DNA from: Pseudomonas sp. Irchel s3b2
GTDB lineage: Bacteria > Pseudomonadota > Gammaproteobacteria > Pseudomonadales > Pseudomonadaceae
Length of the DNA stretch: 64,000 nucleotides
Reading direction: 5' to 3'
NCBI RefSeq assembly: GCF_900187445.1
Contig: NZ_FYEB01000004.1
Coordinates: 62,001 to 126,000, forward strand
A model generated the notes under the pieces. That model was given only the letters and a program-made list of their open reading frames with translations, made no database searches and was not told where the DNA came from. The translations under genes and the position numbers were made by a program. Within the stretch, counting starts at the first letter, position 1. Every line of letters starts with the position of its first letter. Below are positions 36,621 to 46,117 of this stretch, one piece after another.

Positions 36621-36929
36621 ATGAAAATCCTGACTGCCCTGTTCACCGCCTCCCTCATCACCATGACTGCCAGCATCGCTCACGCACGCGACCTCGGCCC
36701 CGACGAAGCCCTTGGATTGCGCGACGCTGGTACCATTGTGCCCTTCGAGAAGCTCAACGCCACGGCATTGGCCAAACACCCCGGCGCCAAAATCAGCGAA
36801 ACAGAGCTCGAAGAAGAGTACGGCAAGTACATCTATCAGGTGGAACTGCGCGACCCGCAGGGCCTTGAGTGGGACCTGGAATTGGACGCCGTCAACGGGC
36901 AGGTTCTCAAGGATCATCAGGATACATAA
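36621..36929 (+). CDS. Periplasmic PepSY-domain protein
   Basis: This 102-residue exported protein has a signal peptide cleaved near SIAHA-RD, then one PepSY-like domain (LGPDEALGLRDAGTIVPFEKL ... ELDAVNGQVLKD). PepSY proteins are small periplasmic inhibitors or ligand binders, and several pairs are encoded beside PhoPQ/CopRS-like sensors. It starts the operon PepSY-PepSY-regulator-kinase and its stop overlaps the next start (TAATG). The upstream region has TTCAGTTTCAG (36550-36560), short direct repeats that could bind the regulator. Confidence 0.85.
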   Translation: MKILTALFTASLITMTASIAHARDLGPDEALGLRDAGTIVPFEKLNATALAKHPGAKISETELEEEYGKYIYQVELRDPQGLEWDLELDAVNGQVLKDHQDT

Positions 36930-37249
36930 TGAAGGTGTTTGGTTTGAATCGACGCGCCAGCAGTCGAATGGCGCTGGCGCTCCTGGCTTTTTGCTCGGTG
37001 GTCATGGCCCGCGACCTGGATCAGGACGAGGCCCTGCGCCTGCGCCAACAAGGTGTGATCCTGCCGCTGGAGCAGCTCTTGCAGCAAGCGCTGGACCGCT
37101 ATCCCGGGGCCAAGCTGCTGGAAGCCGAGCTTGAGAAAAAACACGACGTTTACATTTATGAAGTCGAGCTGCTGACCACCGAAGGCGTGGTGCGCGAGCT
37201 GGACCTCGACGCCACCACCGGCCAATTACTGAAAGACAAGGAAGACTGA
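36929..37249 (+). CDS. Second PepSY-domain protein
   Basis: This 106-residue exported protein is a diverged paralogue of the preceding gene: a signal segment (MALALLAFCSVVMA), then RDLDQDEALRLRQQGVILPLEQL and ELDLDATTGQLLKDKED. The overlap with the first gene and the 3-bp gap to the response regulator show one transcript. The tandem suggests gene duplication. A role in adjusting the sensor kinase periplasmic domain is inferred from context. Confidence 0.83.
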   Translation: MKVFGLNRRASSRMALALLAFCSVVMARDLDQDEALRLRQQGVILPLEQLLQQALDRYPGAKLLEAELEKKHDVYIYEVELLTTEGVVRELDLDATTGQLLKDKED

Positions 37250-37252
37250 CCG

Positions 37253-37921
37253 ATGCGTTTGCTTCTGGTGGAAGACCACGTGCCGCTGGCCGACGAACTG
37301 ATGGCCGGCCTCAACCGGCAGGGTTACGCCGTGGACTGGCTGGCCGATGGCCGTGATGCGGTGTACCAGGGCAGCAGCGAGCCTTATGACTTGATCATTC
37401 TCGACCTCGGCCTGCCGGGTTTGCCGGGGCTCGACGTGCTGGCGCAATGGCGGGCCGGCGGCTTGGCCACGCCAGTGCTGATCCTCACCGCGCGCGGTTC
37501 CTGGGCCGAGCGAATCGAAGGCCTCAAGGCCGGTGCCGATGATTACCTGACCAAACCGTTTCATCCCGAAGAGCTGCACCTGCGAGTCCAGGCATTGTTA
37601 CGCCGCTCCCACGGCCACGCCAATCAGCCGACGCTCAAGGCCGCCGGTTTGCATCTGGATGAAGGTCGTCAGTGCGTGACCCGCGACGGTGCCGACATCC
37701 AGCTCACCGCCGCCGAATTCCGCCTGTTGCGCTATTTCATGCTGCACCCCGAGCAGATACTTTCCAAAAGTCATCTTGCCGAACACCTCTACGACGGTGA
37801 AACCGAGCGCGATTCCAACGTGTTGGAAGTCCACGTCAATCACCTGCGACGCAAGCTCGGCCGCAGAGTGATCGAAACCCGTCGCGGTCAGGGTTACCTG
37901 TTCGGCGGGCAAGCCCAGTGA
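37253..37921 (+). CDS. OmpR-family response regulator
   Basis: This 222-residue response regulator has a receiver (1-115) with E7/D8, phosphoacceptor D51 and K in LTKPF. A winged-helix DNA-binding domain (about 128-218) includes [12 protein letters not shown] and [12 protein letters not shown]. It is nearest to the PhoP/QseB/PmrA branch. It overlaps the kinase gene by 4 nt (GTGA). Confidence 0.92.
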   Translation: MRLLLVEDHVPLADELMAGLNRQGYAVDWLADGRDAVYQGSSEPYDLIILDLGLPGLPGLDVLAQWRAGGLATPVLILTARGSWAERIEGLKAGADDYLTKPFHPEELHLRVQALLRRSHGHANQPTLKAAGLHLDEGRQCVTRDGADIQLTAAEFRLLRYFMLHPEQILSKSHLAEHLYDGETERDSNVLEVHVNHLRRKLGRRVIETRRGQGYLFGGQAQ

Positions 37922-39231
37922 GGTCGATCCAGCGCCGCTTGAGCCTGGGCCTGATCAGCGTGATGGTGATCGTAGGCCTGGTGCTGGCGCAAACCAGCCT
38001 GTGGCTGTTCGAAATGGGTTTGCAGCGCTACCTCGAAGCCGGGCTGCGCAACGACAGTGAAAACCTGCTGGTGGCGCTGGTGCGCGGACCGCAGGGATTA
38101 CAACTGGATGAGCGGCACTTGTCGCCGGTTTATCAGCGACCGTTTTCCGGGCATTACTTCCGCATCGATTTTGCTGACAGCCATTGGCGCTCCCGCTCGT
38201 TATGGGATCAGGAGCTGCCACTGCTCGAACACCCAGGCCTGCACAGCAACCTGCAACTGGGGCCGGAAGGGCAGCAGCTGCTGGTATTGCGTTCGGACTA
38301 CCGTCGGTTGGGCCAGGCGATTTCCATCAGCGTGGCCCAGGATTACACCCCGGTGCGCGAAAGCTTCCGGCGCATGCAACAGGTCGGCCTCGGGTTGGGG
38401 CTGGCGGGGCTGTTGCTGATATTGCTGTTGCAACGGATCACCGTGCGCCGCGCCTTGCGCCCGCTGGAAAAGGCCCGCGAGCAAATCGCCCAGTTGCAGC
38501 AGGGCCAGCGCTCGCAACTCGATGAAGAAGTGCCGCTGGAGCTGGAACCGCTGGTGGCGCAGATCAACCATTTGCTGGCCCACACCGAAGACAGCCTCAA
38601 GCGCTCGCGCAATGCCTTGGGCAATCTCGGCCATGCGTTGAAAACTCCATTGGCGGTGTTGTTGAGCCTGGCTTCCAGCGAAAAACTCGATGCTCACCCG
38701 CAGCTGCGCAAAGTCATGCAGGCGCAGCTGGAACAGGTTCAGCAACGGCTCAATCGCGAACTCAACCGTGCCCGGCTGTCCGGCGATGCACTGCCGGGGG
38801 CGCTGTTTGATTGCGATGCGGAACTGCCGGGGTTGCTGACCACGTTGAGCATGATTCACGGCGAACACCTCGACCTGAGCTACCGCGCACCGTCCGGTCT
38901 GCAACTGCCGTGGGATCGCGAAGATCTACTGGAATTGCTCGGCAACCTGCTGGATAACGCCTGTAAGTGGGCGGATGCCGAGGTTCGGTTAAGCGTGGTC
39001 GAAACGGCAGAAAGGTTTGAGTTGAGCGTGGAAGACGATGGACCGGGGATTCCCGAAGACCAGCGCGCTCAGGTGTTCAGTCGTGGCACACGGCTCGATG
39101 AACAGACCGATGGGCATGGCTTGGGATTGGGCATCGTGCGCGACATCGTCGATACGTGGGGCGGGATGTTGAAGTTGCAGGAAAGCGAGTGGGGCGGGTT
39201 GAAAGTCACGATCGAGTTGCCCAAACGCTGA
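37918..39231 (+). CDS. Sensor histidine kinase (PhoQ/QseC branch)
   Basis: This 437-residue membrane kinase starts at GTG 37918, overlapping the regulator stop. It has TM1 (about 9-31), a short periplasmic domain, TM2 (about 157-177), a HAMP-like linker, and H239 in [13 protein letters not shown]. The ATPase domain shows N-box [23 protein letters not shown] and GHGLGLGIV. The GHALKTPL phosphorylation motif is that of the PhoQ-like group. Together with the PepSY proteins it may sense metals, cationic peptides or envelope stress; the signal is not evident. Confidence 0.92.
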   Translation: MRSIQRRLSLGLISVMVIVGLVLAQTSLWLFEMGLQRYLEAGLRNDSENLLVALVRGPQGLQLDERHLSPVYQRPFSGHYFRIDFADSHWRSRSLWDQELPLLEHPGLHSNLQLGPEGQQLLVLRSDYRRLGQAISISVAQDYTPVRESFRRMQQVGLGLGLAGLLLILLLQRITVRRALRPLEKAREQIAQLQQGQRSQLDEEVPLELEPLVAQINHLLAHTEDSLKRSRNALGNLGHALKTPLAVLLSLASSEKLDAHPQLRKVMQAQLEQVQQRLNRELNRARLSGDALPGALFDCDAELPGLLTTLSMIHGEHLDLSYRAPSGLQLPWDREDLLELLGNLLDNACKWADAEVRLSVVETAERFELSVEDDGPGIPEDQRAQVFSRGTRLDEQTDGHGLGLGIVRDIVDTWGGMLKLQESEWGGLKVTIELPKR

Positions 39232-39244
39232 TTTCCCTCCAGTC

Positions 39245-39330
39245 GATCGTTCCCACGCTCTGCGTGGGAATGCATCCCGTGACGCTCTGCGTCACATCCC
39301 AAAGCGGAACGCGGAGCGTGGGAACGATCA
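39245..39330. repeat. CGTTCCCACGCTCTGCGTGGGAA-type palindromic repeat
   Basis: GATCGTTCCCACGCTCTGCG at the left and CGCGGAGCGTGGGAACGATC at the right, with an inner GTGACGCTCTGCGTCAC palindrome, form a nested hairpin. The same family occurs at 51613-51695. It is distinct from the GTAGGAGCGAG REPs. Confidence 0.85.
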
Positions 39331-39339
39331 TGCGTTGAA

Positions 39340-39479
39340 TCAGCCCCGAAACTGATCCATCAAGCTCTGTTGCTGATTCGCCAAGCTGTTAAGCGACTGA
39401 CTCACCCGTGCCGATTCGTTGGCCTGCCCGACAGCGACTCGGTCACATCCCGAATGGTCGCCACGTTGTTATTGATCTC
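39340..39479 (-). pseudogene. 3' remnant of a methyl-accepting chemotaxis protein, frameshifted
   Basis: On the minus strand 39479-39437 reads EINNNVATIRDVTE, and after a one-base frame change the last codons read QANESARVSQSLNSLANQQQ and end SLMDQFRG-stop at 39340. This is the conserved C-terminal end of Pseudomonas chemoreceptors. About 47 codons survive, with no upstream signalling domain and a frameshift near 39430, so it is a dead fragment. The rest of the 39232-39730 gap holds only a palindromic repeat and the upstream region of the next gene. Confidence 0.8.
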
Positions 39480-39730
39480 TGGTTTTGCGACTGCTTCGCA
39501 GCCGAACGGGGCGATGCGGCGTTCCGACAAGCTCCCTCGTCACAGATGTAAACCATGTCCCCGGTCTAAACGGGGTGTTGGCTTTGACAAGGCAGCAGCG
39601 GTCCGGCACAGTGCGCGCCCTCTAATAAAACCCTTTTCTCCATCCGCTGGCGGCGCTCATACAGACTGCCGGCCGGACTCATTCCGTTTGGCGGTGATTG
39701 TCTCACCGCGCTGCTTTTGAGGTAACAACA

Positions 39731-41047
39731 ATGAATGCAGTAATTGCCGCGGTCGGCATCATGCTGATACTCAGCCTGTCCCGCGTGCATGTGGTAATCG
39801 CGCTGATTGTCGGCGCGTTGGTGGGCGGTCTGACCGGTGGCCTGGGCATCGACGCGACGCTGAAAGCTTTCAACAGCGGCCTCGGCGGCGGCGCGACGGT
39901 TGCGTTGTCCTACGCTTTGCTCGGCGCGTTCGCCGTGGCCATCGCCAAGTCCGGCCTGGCCCATGCGCTGGCCGACAAAGCCCTGGCCATGGTCGATCGC
40001 CAGCACGCCAACGGTGGCGGAAATGTCAAATGGCTGCTGATCGGCCTGCTGTGGGTGGTGGCCATCGCCTCCCAGAACATTTTGCCGATTCATATCGCCT
40101 TTATCCCGTTGCTGGTGCCGCCACTGTTATATGTGCTGACCAAACTGCAACTGGACCGTCGATTGATCGCCTGTGTCATTACGTTCGGTCTGATCACGCC
40201 GTACATGTTCCTGCCTGTGGGCTTCGGCAACATCTTCCTCAATGAAATCCTGCTGGCCAACGTCGCCCGTAGTGGCGTGGACATCAGTGGCATCAATGTC
40301 ACCCATGCTATGGGTATTCCAGCGTTGGGCATGGTATTTGGCCTGGCGGCAGCGTTCATCAGCTATCGCAAGAAGCGCGTTTACGACCTGGAGAAGATCG
40401 AGAAAGTCGAACAGGTCGCGGTGCAGTACAACCCAATGAGCCTGCTGGTGGCCGGCCTGGCGATTGCCGCGGCATTCATTATTCAGCTACTGCTGGACTC
40501 GATGATTATCGGGGCGCTGGCGGGATTCCTGATCTTTTCGCTATCGGGGATCGTTAAATGGCGTGAAACCGATGACCTCTTCACCGAAGGCATGAAGATG
40601 ATGGCGATGATCGGCTTCATCATGATCACCGCGTCAGGGTTTGGTGAAGTGATCAAAGCCACCGGACAGGTGCAAACACTGGTCGAGACTTCGGCTTTGT
40701 GGATCGGCCATAGCAAAGCTATCGGTGCGCTGCTGATGTTGCTGGTGGGCCTGTTGGTGACCATGGGCATCGGCTCGTCGTTTTCCACCGTACCGATTCT
40801 GACGGTGATTTTCGTGCCGTTGTGCGTGCAACTGGGCTTCAGCCCGATCGCCATCGTTTGCATCGTCGGCACCGCCGGCGCGTTGGGCGATGCCGGGTCA
40901 CCCGCCTCGGACTCGACCCTGGGCCCGACCTCCGGTCTGAACATCGACGGTCAACATCACCACATCTGGGACACCGTGGTCCCGACCTTCCTGCACTACA
41001 ACCTGCCGTTGCTGGCGTTTGGCTGGGTAGCAGCGATGGTGTTGTAA
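39731..41047 (+). CDS. Na+/H+ antiporter-family membrane transporter (NhaC/YuiF-like)
   Basis: This 438-residue protein with about 11-12 hydrophobic segments belongs to the Na+/H+ antiporter family (PF03553-like), in which some members are amino-acid or carboxylate permeases. Conserved features include [22 protein letters not shown], in part, and the acidic/Ser-rich [20 protein letters not shown] segment near residue 395. ATG 39731 follows GAGG. It precedes a Cache-domain chemoreceptor on the same strand with a REP between them, so separate transcripts are likely. True substrate not determinable. Confidence 0.82.
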   Translation: MNAVIAAVGIMLILSLSRVHVVIALIVGALVGGLTGGLGIDATLKAFNSGLGGGATVALSYALLGAFAVAIAKSGLAHALADKALAMVDRQHANGGGNVKWLLIGLLWVVAIASQNILPIHIAFIPLLVPPLLYVLTKLQLDRRLIACVITFGLITPYMFLPVGFGNIFLNEILLANVARSGVDISGINVTHAMGIPALGMVFGLAAAFISYRKKRVYDLEKIEKVEQVAVQYNPMSLLVAGLAIAAAFIIQLLLDSMIIGALAGFLIFSLSGIVKWRETDDLFTEGMKMMAMIGFIMITASGFGEVIKATGQVQTLVETSALWIGHSKAIGALLMLLVGLLVTMGIGSSFSTVPILTVIFVPLCVQLGFSPIAIVCIVGTAGALGDAGSPASDSTLGPTSGLNIDGQHHHIWDTVVPTFLHYNLPLLAFGWVAAMVL

Positions 41048-41057
41048 CCACATTTAC

Positions 41058-41148
41058 CTGTGGGAGCGTGGCTTGCCCGCGATGAACGATTACGCGGTGT
41101 GCCTGATAAACCGCGGCGCCTGAATCGCGGGCAAGCCACGCTCCCACA
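41058..41148. repeat. REP inverted pair (GTGGGAGCGTGGCTTGCCCGCGA)
   Basis: CTGTGGGAGCGTGGCTTGCC on the left and its reverse complement on the right flank about 45 bp. Probable terminator and REP element between antiporter and chemoreceptor genes. Confidence 0.85.
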
Positions 41149-41225
41149 ATGACCGCGTTCAACTTTTGAATTGGCCTGCCGTTAAAGCCTTTAACCACGC
41201 CAACAAAATCAAAAGAGTGAACGTC

Positions 41226-42908
41226 ATGCGCATGAGCCTGAAGGCTAAAGTCCTGTCCCTTGCCGTCCTCCCGGTGCTGCTCTTTGCGCTGGTCATCAGC
41301 CTGACCACGTTGTTCATTCTGCAGGAGCAGGCTCGCAAGGAAGTCGAGGAAACCCGTCAGCGCCTGCTCAGCGATGCCAAGGCGACCCTGCAAAGTTACG
41401 TCGCCGTGGCCATGACCACGATCAAACCGCTCTACGACGCGGCCGCCCCCGGCGATGACGCGGCGCGGGCGCAAGTGATCAAGTTGCTGTCGAGCATCAC
41501 CTATGGCAAGGACGGCTACTTCTTCGGCTACGACTCCAACACCGTGCGCCTGTTCAAGGCCAGCAGCCCCGAAGGCGTGGGCCAGAGCTTCAAGGACAAC
41601 CGCGACCCGAACGGGGTCTACGTCAATCGCGACCTGGTGAAAGTCGCCAAGGACGGGACCCACTACCTGCAATACAGCTCGACGTTGCCCGGCAACACCC
41701 AAGTGCTGGTGCCCAAGCTCGGCTACACCGAATACCTGCCCAAGTGGGACATGGCGGTCGGCACCTCGGTCAACCTTGACGGCATCGAAGCCCAAGTGGC
41801 GGTGGTCGAGGCCAAGGTCCAGGAACGCATGCAAGGCGTGGTGCTGAGCATCGTCGGGATTGCCGTGGTGGTGCTGTTGGTGATTGCCGCCGCCGGGATG
41901 CTGCTGGCCAACACCATCCTGCGTCCGCTGCACCTGATGAAAGCCAATCTCGACGATATCGCGGCGGGCGAGGGCGACCTGACTCGGCGCCTGACCATCA
42001 CCAGCCAGGATGAACTCGGCGAATTGGCCGGCTCGTTCAACCGTTTCGTCGACAAAATTCATGGCTTGGTACGCCAGATCACTGAAATGACCTCGCAACT
42101 GACCGGGCTGGTGAATCAGGTCTCCGATCAGGCCCAACGCTCGGATCAGGCCATGGAACGCCAACGTCACGAGACCGATCAGGTAGCCACGGCGATCAAC
42201 GAAATGTCAGCGGCGGCTCAGGAAGTGGCCAAAAGCGCACAAAACGCGGCGGTCGCTGCCCAGCAGACCGACGAAGAAGGCCAGGCCGCCAAGCGCGTGG
42301 TAGCTGGCAGTATCGTGAAAATTCATGCGCTGGTGAACGACATTCGCAGCAGCGGCGTGTCCCTCGACAGCCTGCAAAAAGACGTGTCGTCGATTGTCAG
42401 CGTGCTCGGGGTGATCCGTTCGATTGCCGAGCAGACCAACCTTCTGGCGCTCAACGCCGCCATTGAAGCGGCCCGCGCCGGTGAGGCCGGGCGTGGTTTT
42501 GCGGTGGTCGCCGACGAAGTGCGTGCATTGGCCAGTCGCACGCAAATCAGCACCCAGGAAATCCAGGGCATGATCGACCGCTTGCAGGCCGGCACCCAAT
42601 CGGCAGTCGAAGCCATGCGCCGCTCCAGCGAGGCCGGCGACGGCACGTCGGCCCAGGCCAATGAAGCGGGGGCATCGCTGGACGCCATGGCCCAATTGAT
42701 CGGCACCATCAACGCGATGAACGCCCAGATCGCCAGCGCCGCCGAAGAGCAAACCGCCGTGGCCGAAGAAATCAACCGCAGCGTGCATCAGATTGCCGTG
42801 GCTGTGGACAACGTCGCCGACGAAACCCAACTTGGCGCCCAGACCTCACGCAGCCTGGCCGACCTTGGTCAACGCCTGGGGCAACTGGTCGGGCAATTCC
42901 GTATTTGA
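41226..42908 (+). CDS. Methyl-accepting chemotaxis protein with single Cache domain
   Basis: This 560-residue chemoreceptor has TM1 (about 10-32) and a periplasmic sCache_2 domain (about 35-190: [37 protein letters not shown]). TM2 (about 200-222), HAMP and a methyl-accepting signalling domain follow, with the hairpin tip [22 protein letters not shown]. There is no C-terminal CheR-binding pentapeptide. sCache_2 receptors such as McpP bind short carboxylic acids (acetate, pyruvate, propionate, lactate), a plausible ligand class here. ATG 41226 is chosen over an in-frame start at 41166 that would add 20 polar residues before TM1. Confidence 0.92.
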   Translation: MRMSLKAKVLSLAVLPVLLFALVISLTTLFILQEQARKEVEETRQRLLSDAKATLQSYVAVAMTTIKPLYDAAAPGDDAARAQVIKLLSSITYGKDGYFFGYDSNTVRLFKASSPEGVGQSFKDNRDPNGVYVNRDLVKVAKDGTHYLQYSSTLPGNTQVLVPKLGYTEYLPKWDMAVGTSVNLDGIEAQVAVVEAKVQERMQGVVLSIVGIAVVVLLVIAAAGMLLANTILRPLHLMKANLDDIAAGEGDLTRRLTITSQDELGELAGSFNRFVDKIHGLVRQITEMTSQLTGLVNQVSDQAQRSDQAMERQRHETDQVATAINEMSAAAQEVAKSAQNAAVAAQQTDEEGQAAKRVVAGSIVKIHALVNDIRSSGVSLDSLQKDVSSIVSVLGVIRSIAEQTNLLALNAAIEAARAGEAGRGFAVVADEVRALASRTQISTQEIQGMIDRLQAGTQSAVEAMRRSSEAGDGTSAQANEAGASLDAMAQLIGTINAMNAQIASAAEEQTAVAEEINRSVHQIAVAVDNVADETQLGAQTSRSLADLGQRLGQLVGQFRI

Positions 42909-42970
42909 TTGATAGTGCTCGTGTGGCGTGGGGGCTTGCCCCCCAATGCCGGTAAATCAGGACGCAGAAC

Positions 42971-43062
42971 CTGTAGGAGCGAGGCTTGCCCGCGAAGAAT
43001 GCGCCGCGGTTTTTCAGGTATTACGCGTCATCGTTCTTCGCGGGCAAGCCTCGCTCCTACAG
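42971..43062. repeat. REP inverted pair after the chemoreceptor gene
   Basis: CTGTAGGAGCGAGGCTTGCC on the left is matched by its reverse complement on the right, with about 46 bp between; CGCGAAGAA/TTCTTCGCG extends the stem. Confidence 0.9.
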
Positions 43063-43248
43063 GTGCTGTGCTTCCCCCCACGCCACAGGGCAGTGTTCGT
43101 CCCTGAATAGCAGCATCGCGACTACCCTCATTAGTAAGCAAGCACCGTCCAAGCGTTGGTTTGAACCCGTATCCGGAACGGGCGGTCATTTGCTTCAGGT
43201 GGCGCGCACCCGCGGCACCTTGACGACCACAACAATGGAGTCAGACTC

Positions 43249-43413
43249 ATGATCGACAGTGAAAGTATCTGCGACTGCCCCAAATGTTCCTGCAAACTGG
43301 GCGAACATCCGATCGCGCGTCACGGCAAGCACTATTGCTGTGAAGCCTGCGCCAAGCACCACGAACATGGCGAAGAATGCTCCACCAAAGGCTGCAAGTG
43401 TGCTCAACACTGA
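43249..43413 (+). CDS. pmtA: Small Cys-rich metallothionein (PmtA/SmtA family)
   Basis: This 54-residue protein has 10 Cys (positions 8, 10, 13, 15, 30, 31, 34, 44, 49, 51) and 7 His, and binds Zn/Cd/Cu-type metals. The pattern CDCPKCSC ... GKHYCCEACAKHH ... GEECSTKGCKC matches the bacterial metallothioneins of Pseudomonas (PmtA) and cyanobacterial SmtA. ATG 43249 has GGAG 8 nt upstream. It is monocistronic, followed by a strong hairpin. It lacks the Cys-poor C-terminal extension seen in some Pseudomonas homologues. Metal-responsive expression is likely but no site was identified. Confidence 0.9.
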   Translation: MIDSESICDCPKCSCKLGEHPIARHGKHYCCEACAKHHEHGEECSTKGCKCAQH

Positions 43414-43426
43414 CTGTTCAACCCAA

Positions 43427-43451
43427 AAGTGGAGCCGTCCAGGCTCCACTT
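43427..43451 (+). terminator. Hairpin terminator after the metallothionein gene
   Basis: AAGTGGAGCC (43427-43436), loop GTCCA, GGCTCCACTT (43442-43451): a perfect 10-bp GC-rich stem 13 nt after the stop. The T tract behind it is interrupted (CGGTTTGAATCTTT). It may serve the convergent DUF6555 gene as well. Confidence 0.7.
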
Positions 43452-43482
43452 CGGTTTGAATCTTTCCCCTCCTTTTTGACGC

Positions 43483-43710
43483 TCAACTGGCCGGTCGCCA
43501 GGTCACATTCTCGATGCCGAATTTTTCCGCCAGCGGTTTGCTGGTCTTTTGCACCCGCTCACGGCCAAAACGCGGGATCCGGCCGATCCCTGCGTCGCAA
43601 CTTGCCCAGTGCCAAGCCTCTGCATTGTCCATTTTGTCCAGGCGGATAATGAAAGACTTGGGCTGGCCATGAAGGGTGTATTCAATAACGAAAAGTTTTG
43701 CATTGTTCAT
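43483..43710 (-). CDS. Small conserved Pseudomonas protein (DUF6555-like)
   Basis: This 75-residue protein has no signal or membrane segment. The sequence (LFVIEYTLHGQPKSFIIRLD, NAEAWHWASCDAGIGRIP) matches my recollection of a small family conserved across fluorescent pseudomonads, DUF6555. Function unknown. Convergent with the metallothionein gene. The next 300 bp contain only REP halves and no convincing gene. Confidence 0.75.
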   Translation of the reverse strand: MNNAKLFVIEYTLHGQPKSFIIRLDKMDNAEAWHWASCDAGIGRIPRFGRERVQKTSKPLAEKFGIENVTWRPAS

Positions 43711-43917
43711 AAAGCCTGTATTCCTCCCTGTAGTTATAGAAGGATCGCGAGGCGCGGGGAAAATTCAGTCGGTTTGTCGGACGGTGACAGTGACTGGCGA
43801 CAGCCGGACGCTTCGTTATCATGGAGCCTTCCTGACCCCCAATGATCCTAGTCTATGGCCCAAGGTGCGCCGGCGGAACCATCACAGTCGGCATTTATGT
43901 TGAATGTTCTGGCCCTA

Positions 43918-44001
43918 TCGCGAGCAGGCTCGCTCCCAGTTGATTTGCGCCGCTCACATGATTTGTGAGACCTCTGTAGGAGCAGGCTTGCCCGCGAAGG
44001 C
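43918..44001. repeat. REP halves downstream of nup-like gene
   Basis: CGCGAGCAGGCTCGCTCCCA (43919-43938) and TGTAGGAGCAGGCTTGCCCG (43975-43994) form an imperfect pair just beyond the stop of the nucleoside permease gene. Confidence 0.7.
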
Positions 44002-44016
44002 GTCCTCCAGCCGAAC

Positions 44017-45051
44017 TCAGACCTCAGGCACGCCTTTCTCCCAAGCCGACCAGTTCTGCAAAATTTCCTGCACCAGCGGGTTCCCCGTGCGGTACAGATT
44101 CTCCAGCGCCGGCACAAACCCACCTTGATCGGCGTATTTGAGCAGGTTATCCACCTCACTCTGTCCCGGCGCCGGCCGGTCGAAGTCAGAGCCTGCGCGC
44201 ACCACTGCCAGGCGCCGGACATCCACCAGCCCCTCGCGGCTGGCGCGCAGCAGCGCTTCATAGGTGGAATTGTCTTCCTGCTGAGTTGTGCAATAGACCC
44301 CTTCGTTATTGGTCAGCAGCTTGGTCCAGACTTCCGCCCGTTCACTCAACCGCGTCCCGGAAAACCAGGTATTGCCCGCCAGCGTGTCGCATTGGGTCAC
44401 CACGGGCGGCTGATTGGCCGGCGCGGATGGATACTTCAAACGCCATGCCGCCGATTCCTTGCTTTCGCTCAGCTGGACCTTGTGGCTCAGGGCGAACGCC
44501 TTGGCCTGCAACTTCGGATTGAGCTCGAAGACTTCGGTCTTGTAATCCAGCGGTGGCTTTTCGTTCGGGCCTTGGGTGTTGATGCCCAGATAACCGGTCG
44601 GCCAGTCTTTCGGTGCGTCCCGGGAATCCAGCTCCCATTGGGTGCCGAACTCCACCAGATAGTGTGCCCACGCGGTGGTGCCGATGGTGCCATGGTGCGG
44701 GCTGATGCCGGCAATCCCGGCGATCAGGAAGTAACTTTTGCGCAGGTCGAATTTCGGCGACAGGGCCAGGGCCAGGGTAGAAGCCGCGGCATTGGTCTGG
44801 CCCATGCCGGTGACCATCAGGCACACCTGTCGGGTGTTGCATCGAATGTTCGGGTACTCGGCGGACAGACCCGGCACGCGGACTTCTTGCTTGAGCTCCA
44901 GACGATCGATCCAGTTCTGCGCCTCGGGGGCGAACATGGTGATCAGCATTACTTTCGGCTGGATCGGCGCTTCAGTCGCCCATGTAGCGCAAGAGAGCAG
45001 GGTGCCTACCGCAAAACCGACAGACAGGGAAATACGCGTCATTGCATTCAT
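44017..45051 (-). CDS. Purine nucleoside permease (NUP family)
   Basis: This 344-residue protein has an N-terminal signal peptide (about 1-25) and a phosphorylase-like fold of the NUP family (VMLITMFAPEAQNWID, YFLIAGIAGISPHHGTIGT, VRAGSDFDRP). Fungal and bacterial NUPs are annotated as purine nucleoside transporters, but the sequence has no multi-helix membrane region. A periplasmic nucleoside-binding or processing role is thus also possible. It follows tsx by 23 bp, supporting nucleoside uptake. Confidence 0.85.
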   Translation of the reverse strand: MNAMTRISLSVGFAVGTLLSCATWATEAPIQPKVMLITMFAPEAQNWIDRLELKQEVRVPGLSAEYPNIRCNTRQVCLMVTGMGQTNAAASTLALALSPKFDLRKSYFLIAGIAGISPHHGTIGTTAWAHYLVEFGTQWELDSRDAPKDWPTGYLGINTQGPNEKPPLDYKTEVFELNPKLQAKAFALSHKVQLSESKESAAWRLKYPSAPANQPPVVTQCDTLAGNTWFSGTRLSERAEVWTKLLTNNEGVYCTTQQEDNSTYEALLRASREGLVDVRRLAVVRAGSDFDRPAPGQSEVDNLLKYADQGGFVPALENLYRTGNPLVQEILQNWSAWEKGVPEV

Positions 45052-45074
45052 AAAACCTCCAGATTCAATAAGCC

Positions 45075-46031
45075 TTAGAACTGATAACCGACACCGGCGT
45101 AGTAGCCCCAGCCGTTGGAACGGGCGCGAAAGTCACCGTCGCCGAAATTCAATTCACTGCCATCCTCCCAGTTGCCGCCGTTGTGGAAGTAACGGCCGAC
45201 CAGGGTGAAACGCAAGTGAGTGAAGGCGTAGAGCAACACGTTGGTGGCCACGGTGGCGTTGGCGGTGCGGGCCGGGTTGTCCTTGTGCAGGTCGGAGCCG
45301 AAGTCGAAGTTGGTGAAACCGATGTAGGTCAACGAAGCGCCGTTGCTGAAACTGCTGATGGGCACGATGTATTTGAGCTGGGCGCGGTAGCCGTCCCACG
45401 AATACTCATTGCTGGCGCCGTAGTTTTCCCACTGATAGCGACCGTAGAAGTTGGCCGACAGGTTGACCCGCGAATGGGTGTCGATGTCGGTACCGAGGCC
45501 GCTGTACAGCGTGTTGGCGCGGTTGGCGCTGTTGCTGCCGTGGTCGTAGATCCAGTCGAACGCTACATACCACTCCTTGAACGGCCCGATGGCCAGGCTG
45601 CGGCCGGCCAGGTAGTCGATGGAAATCCGCGGTTCGTGCTCCATGAACACTGGCGAACCGTGGTCCCACACGCCTTTGTCATGGCTGTTGCCGATGTCGA
45701 AGATCTTCGGAATATCGATGTAGCCGTACAACTCGAACGGCCCCTTGCGGCCGAAGTATTCATATTCCAGGTAGATATCGTCGGCCGGTTGCGGGCCGAA
45801 ACTGATGTCTTTGCTGCCGATGATAGTCAGGTCCTGGTTGAACCAGTCCGACAGGTAGGCGCCTTTTTTCGGCGGGCTGGCTTCAGGGCTGAGAGCTTCG
45901 CCCTGGGCAGATTCTTCGGCGGTGGCCGGTTGGGCCAGAACATGGCTGCTGAGTAGTCCTGTAACGCTGGCCAGCAGCAAGGAAACAGCAAAAGTGCGCG
46001 AGCAAGTCACGCGACGGGAAGTGCAATGCAT
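45075..46031 (-). CDS. tsx: Nucleoside-specific outer-membrane channel Tsx
   Basis: This 318-residue outer-membrane protein has a signal peptide ending near VLAQP, an acidic linker, and a 12-strand Tsx-type barrel ending in aromatic Phe (YYAGVGYQF). Family segments include YLSDWFNQDLTIIGSKDISF, PKIFDIGN and WYVAFDWIYDHGSN. It admits nucleosides at low concentration. ATG 46031 follows AAGGGA. It is the first gene of tsx-nup and is preceded by a PurR/LacI-like palindrome. Confidence 0.92.
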   Translation of the reverse strand: MHCTSRRVTCSRTFAVSLLLASVTGLLSSHVLAQPATAEESAQGEALSPEASPPKKGAYLSDWFNQDLTIIGSKDISFGPQPADDIYLEYEYFGRKGPFELYGYIDIPKIFDIGNSHDKGVWDHGSPVFMEHEPRISIDYLAGRSLAIGPFKEWYVAFDWIYDHGSNSANRANTLYSGLGTDIDTHSRVNLSANFYGRYQWENYGASNEYSWDGYRAQLKYIVPISSFSNGASLTYIGFTNFDFGSDLHKDNPARTANATVATNVLLYAFTHLRFTLVGRYFHNGGNWEDGSELNFGDGDFRARSNGWGYYAGVGYQF

Positions 46032-46105
46032 TAAAAGTCCCTTTTCGTACGGATCAAAAACCCGGTGGTGCGGGTAGGTGGCGAACAGGCCGGTATCGGC
46101 GACTA

Positions 46106-46117
46106 GCAAACGTTTGC
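46106..46117. promoter_or_regulatory. LacI/PurR-type operator upstream of tsx
   Basis: GCAAACGTTTGC is a perfect 12-bp palindrome identical to the core of the E. coli PurR box, 75 nt upstream of the tsx ATG. A LacI-family repressor sensing purines or nucleosides is the likely ligand. No regulator gene is in the window. Confidence 0.65.

Noticed and set aside
43855..43968. Frame MAQGAPAEPSQSAFMLNVLA... running into a REP half
   Set aside because: There is no ribosome-binding site, it has only 38 codons and it ends inside a repeat; it is more likely chance than a truncated gene.
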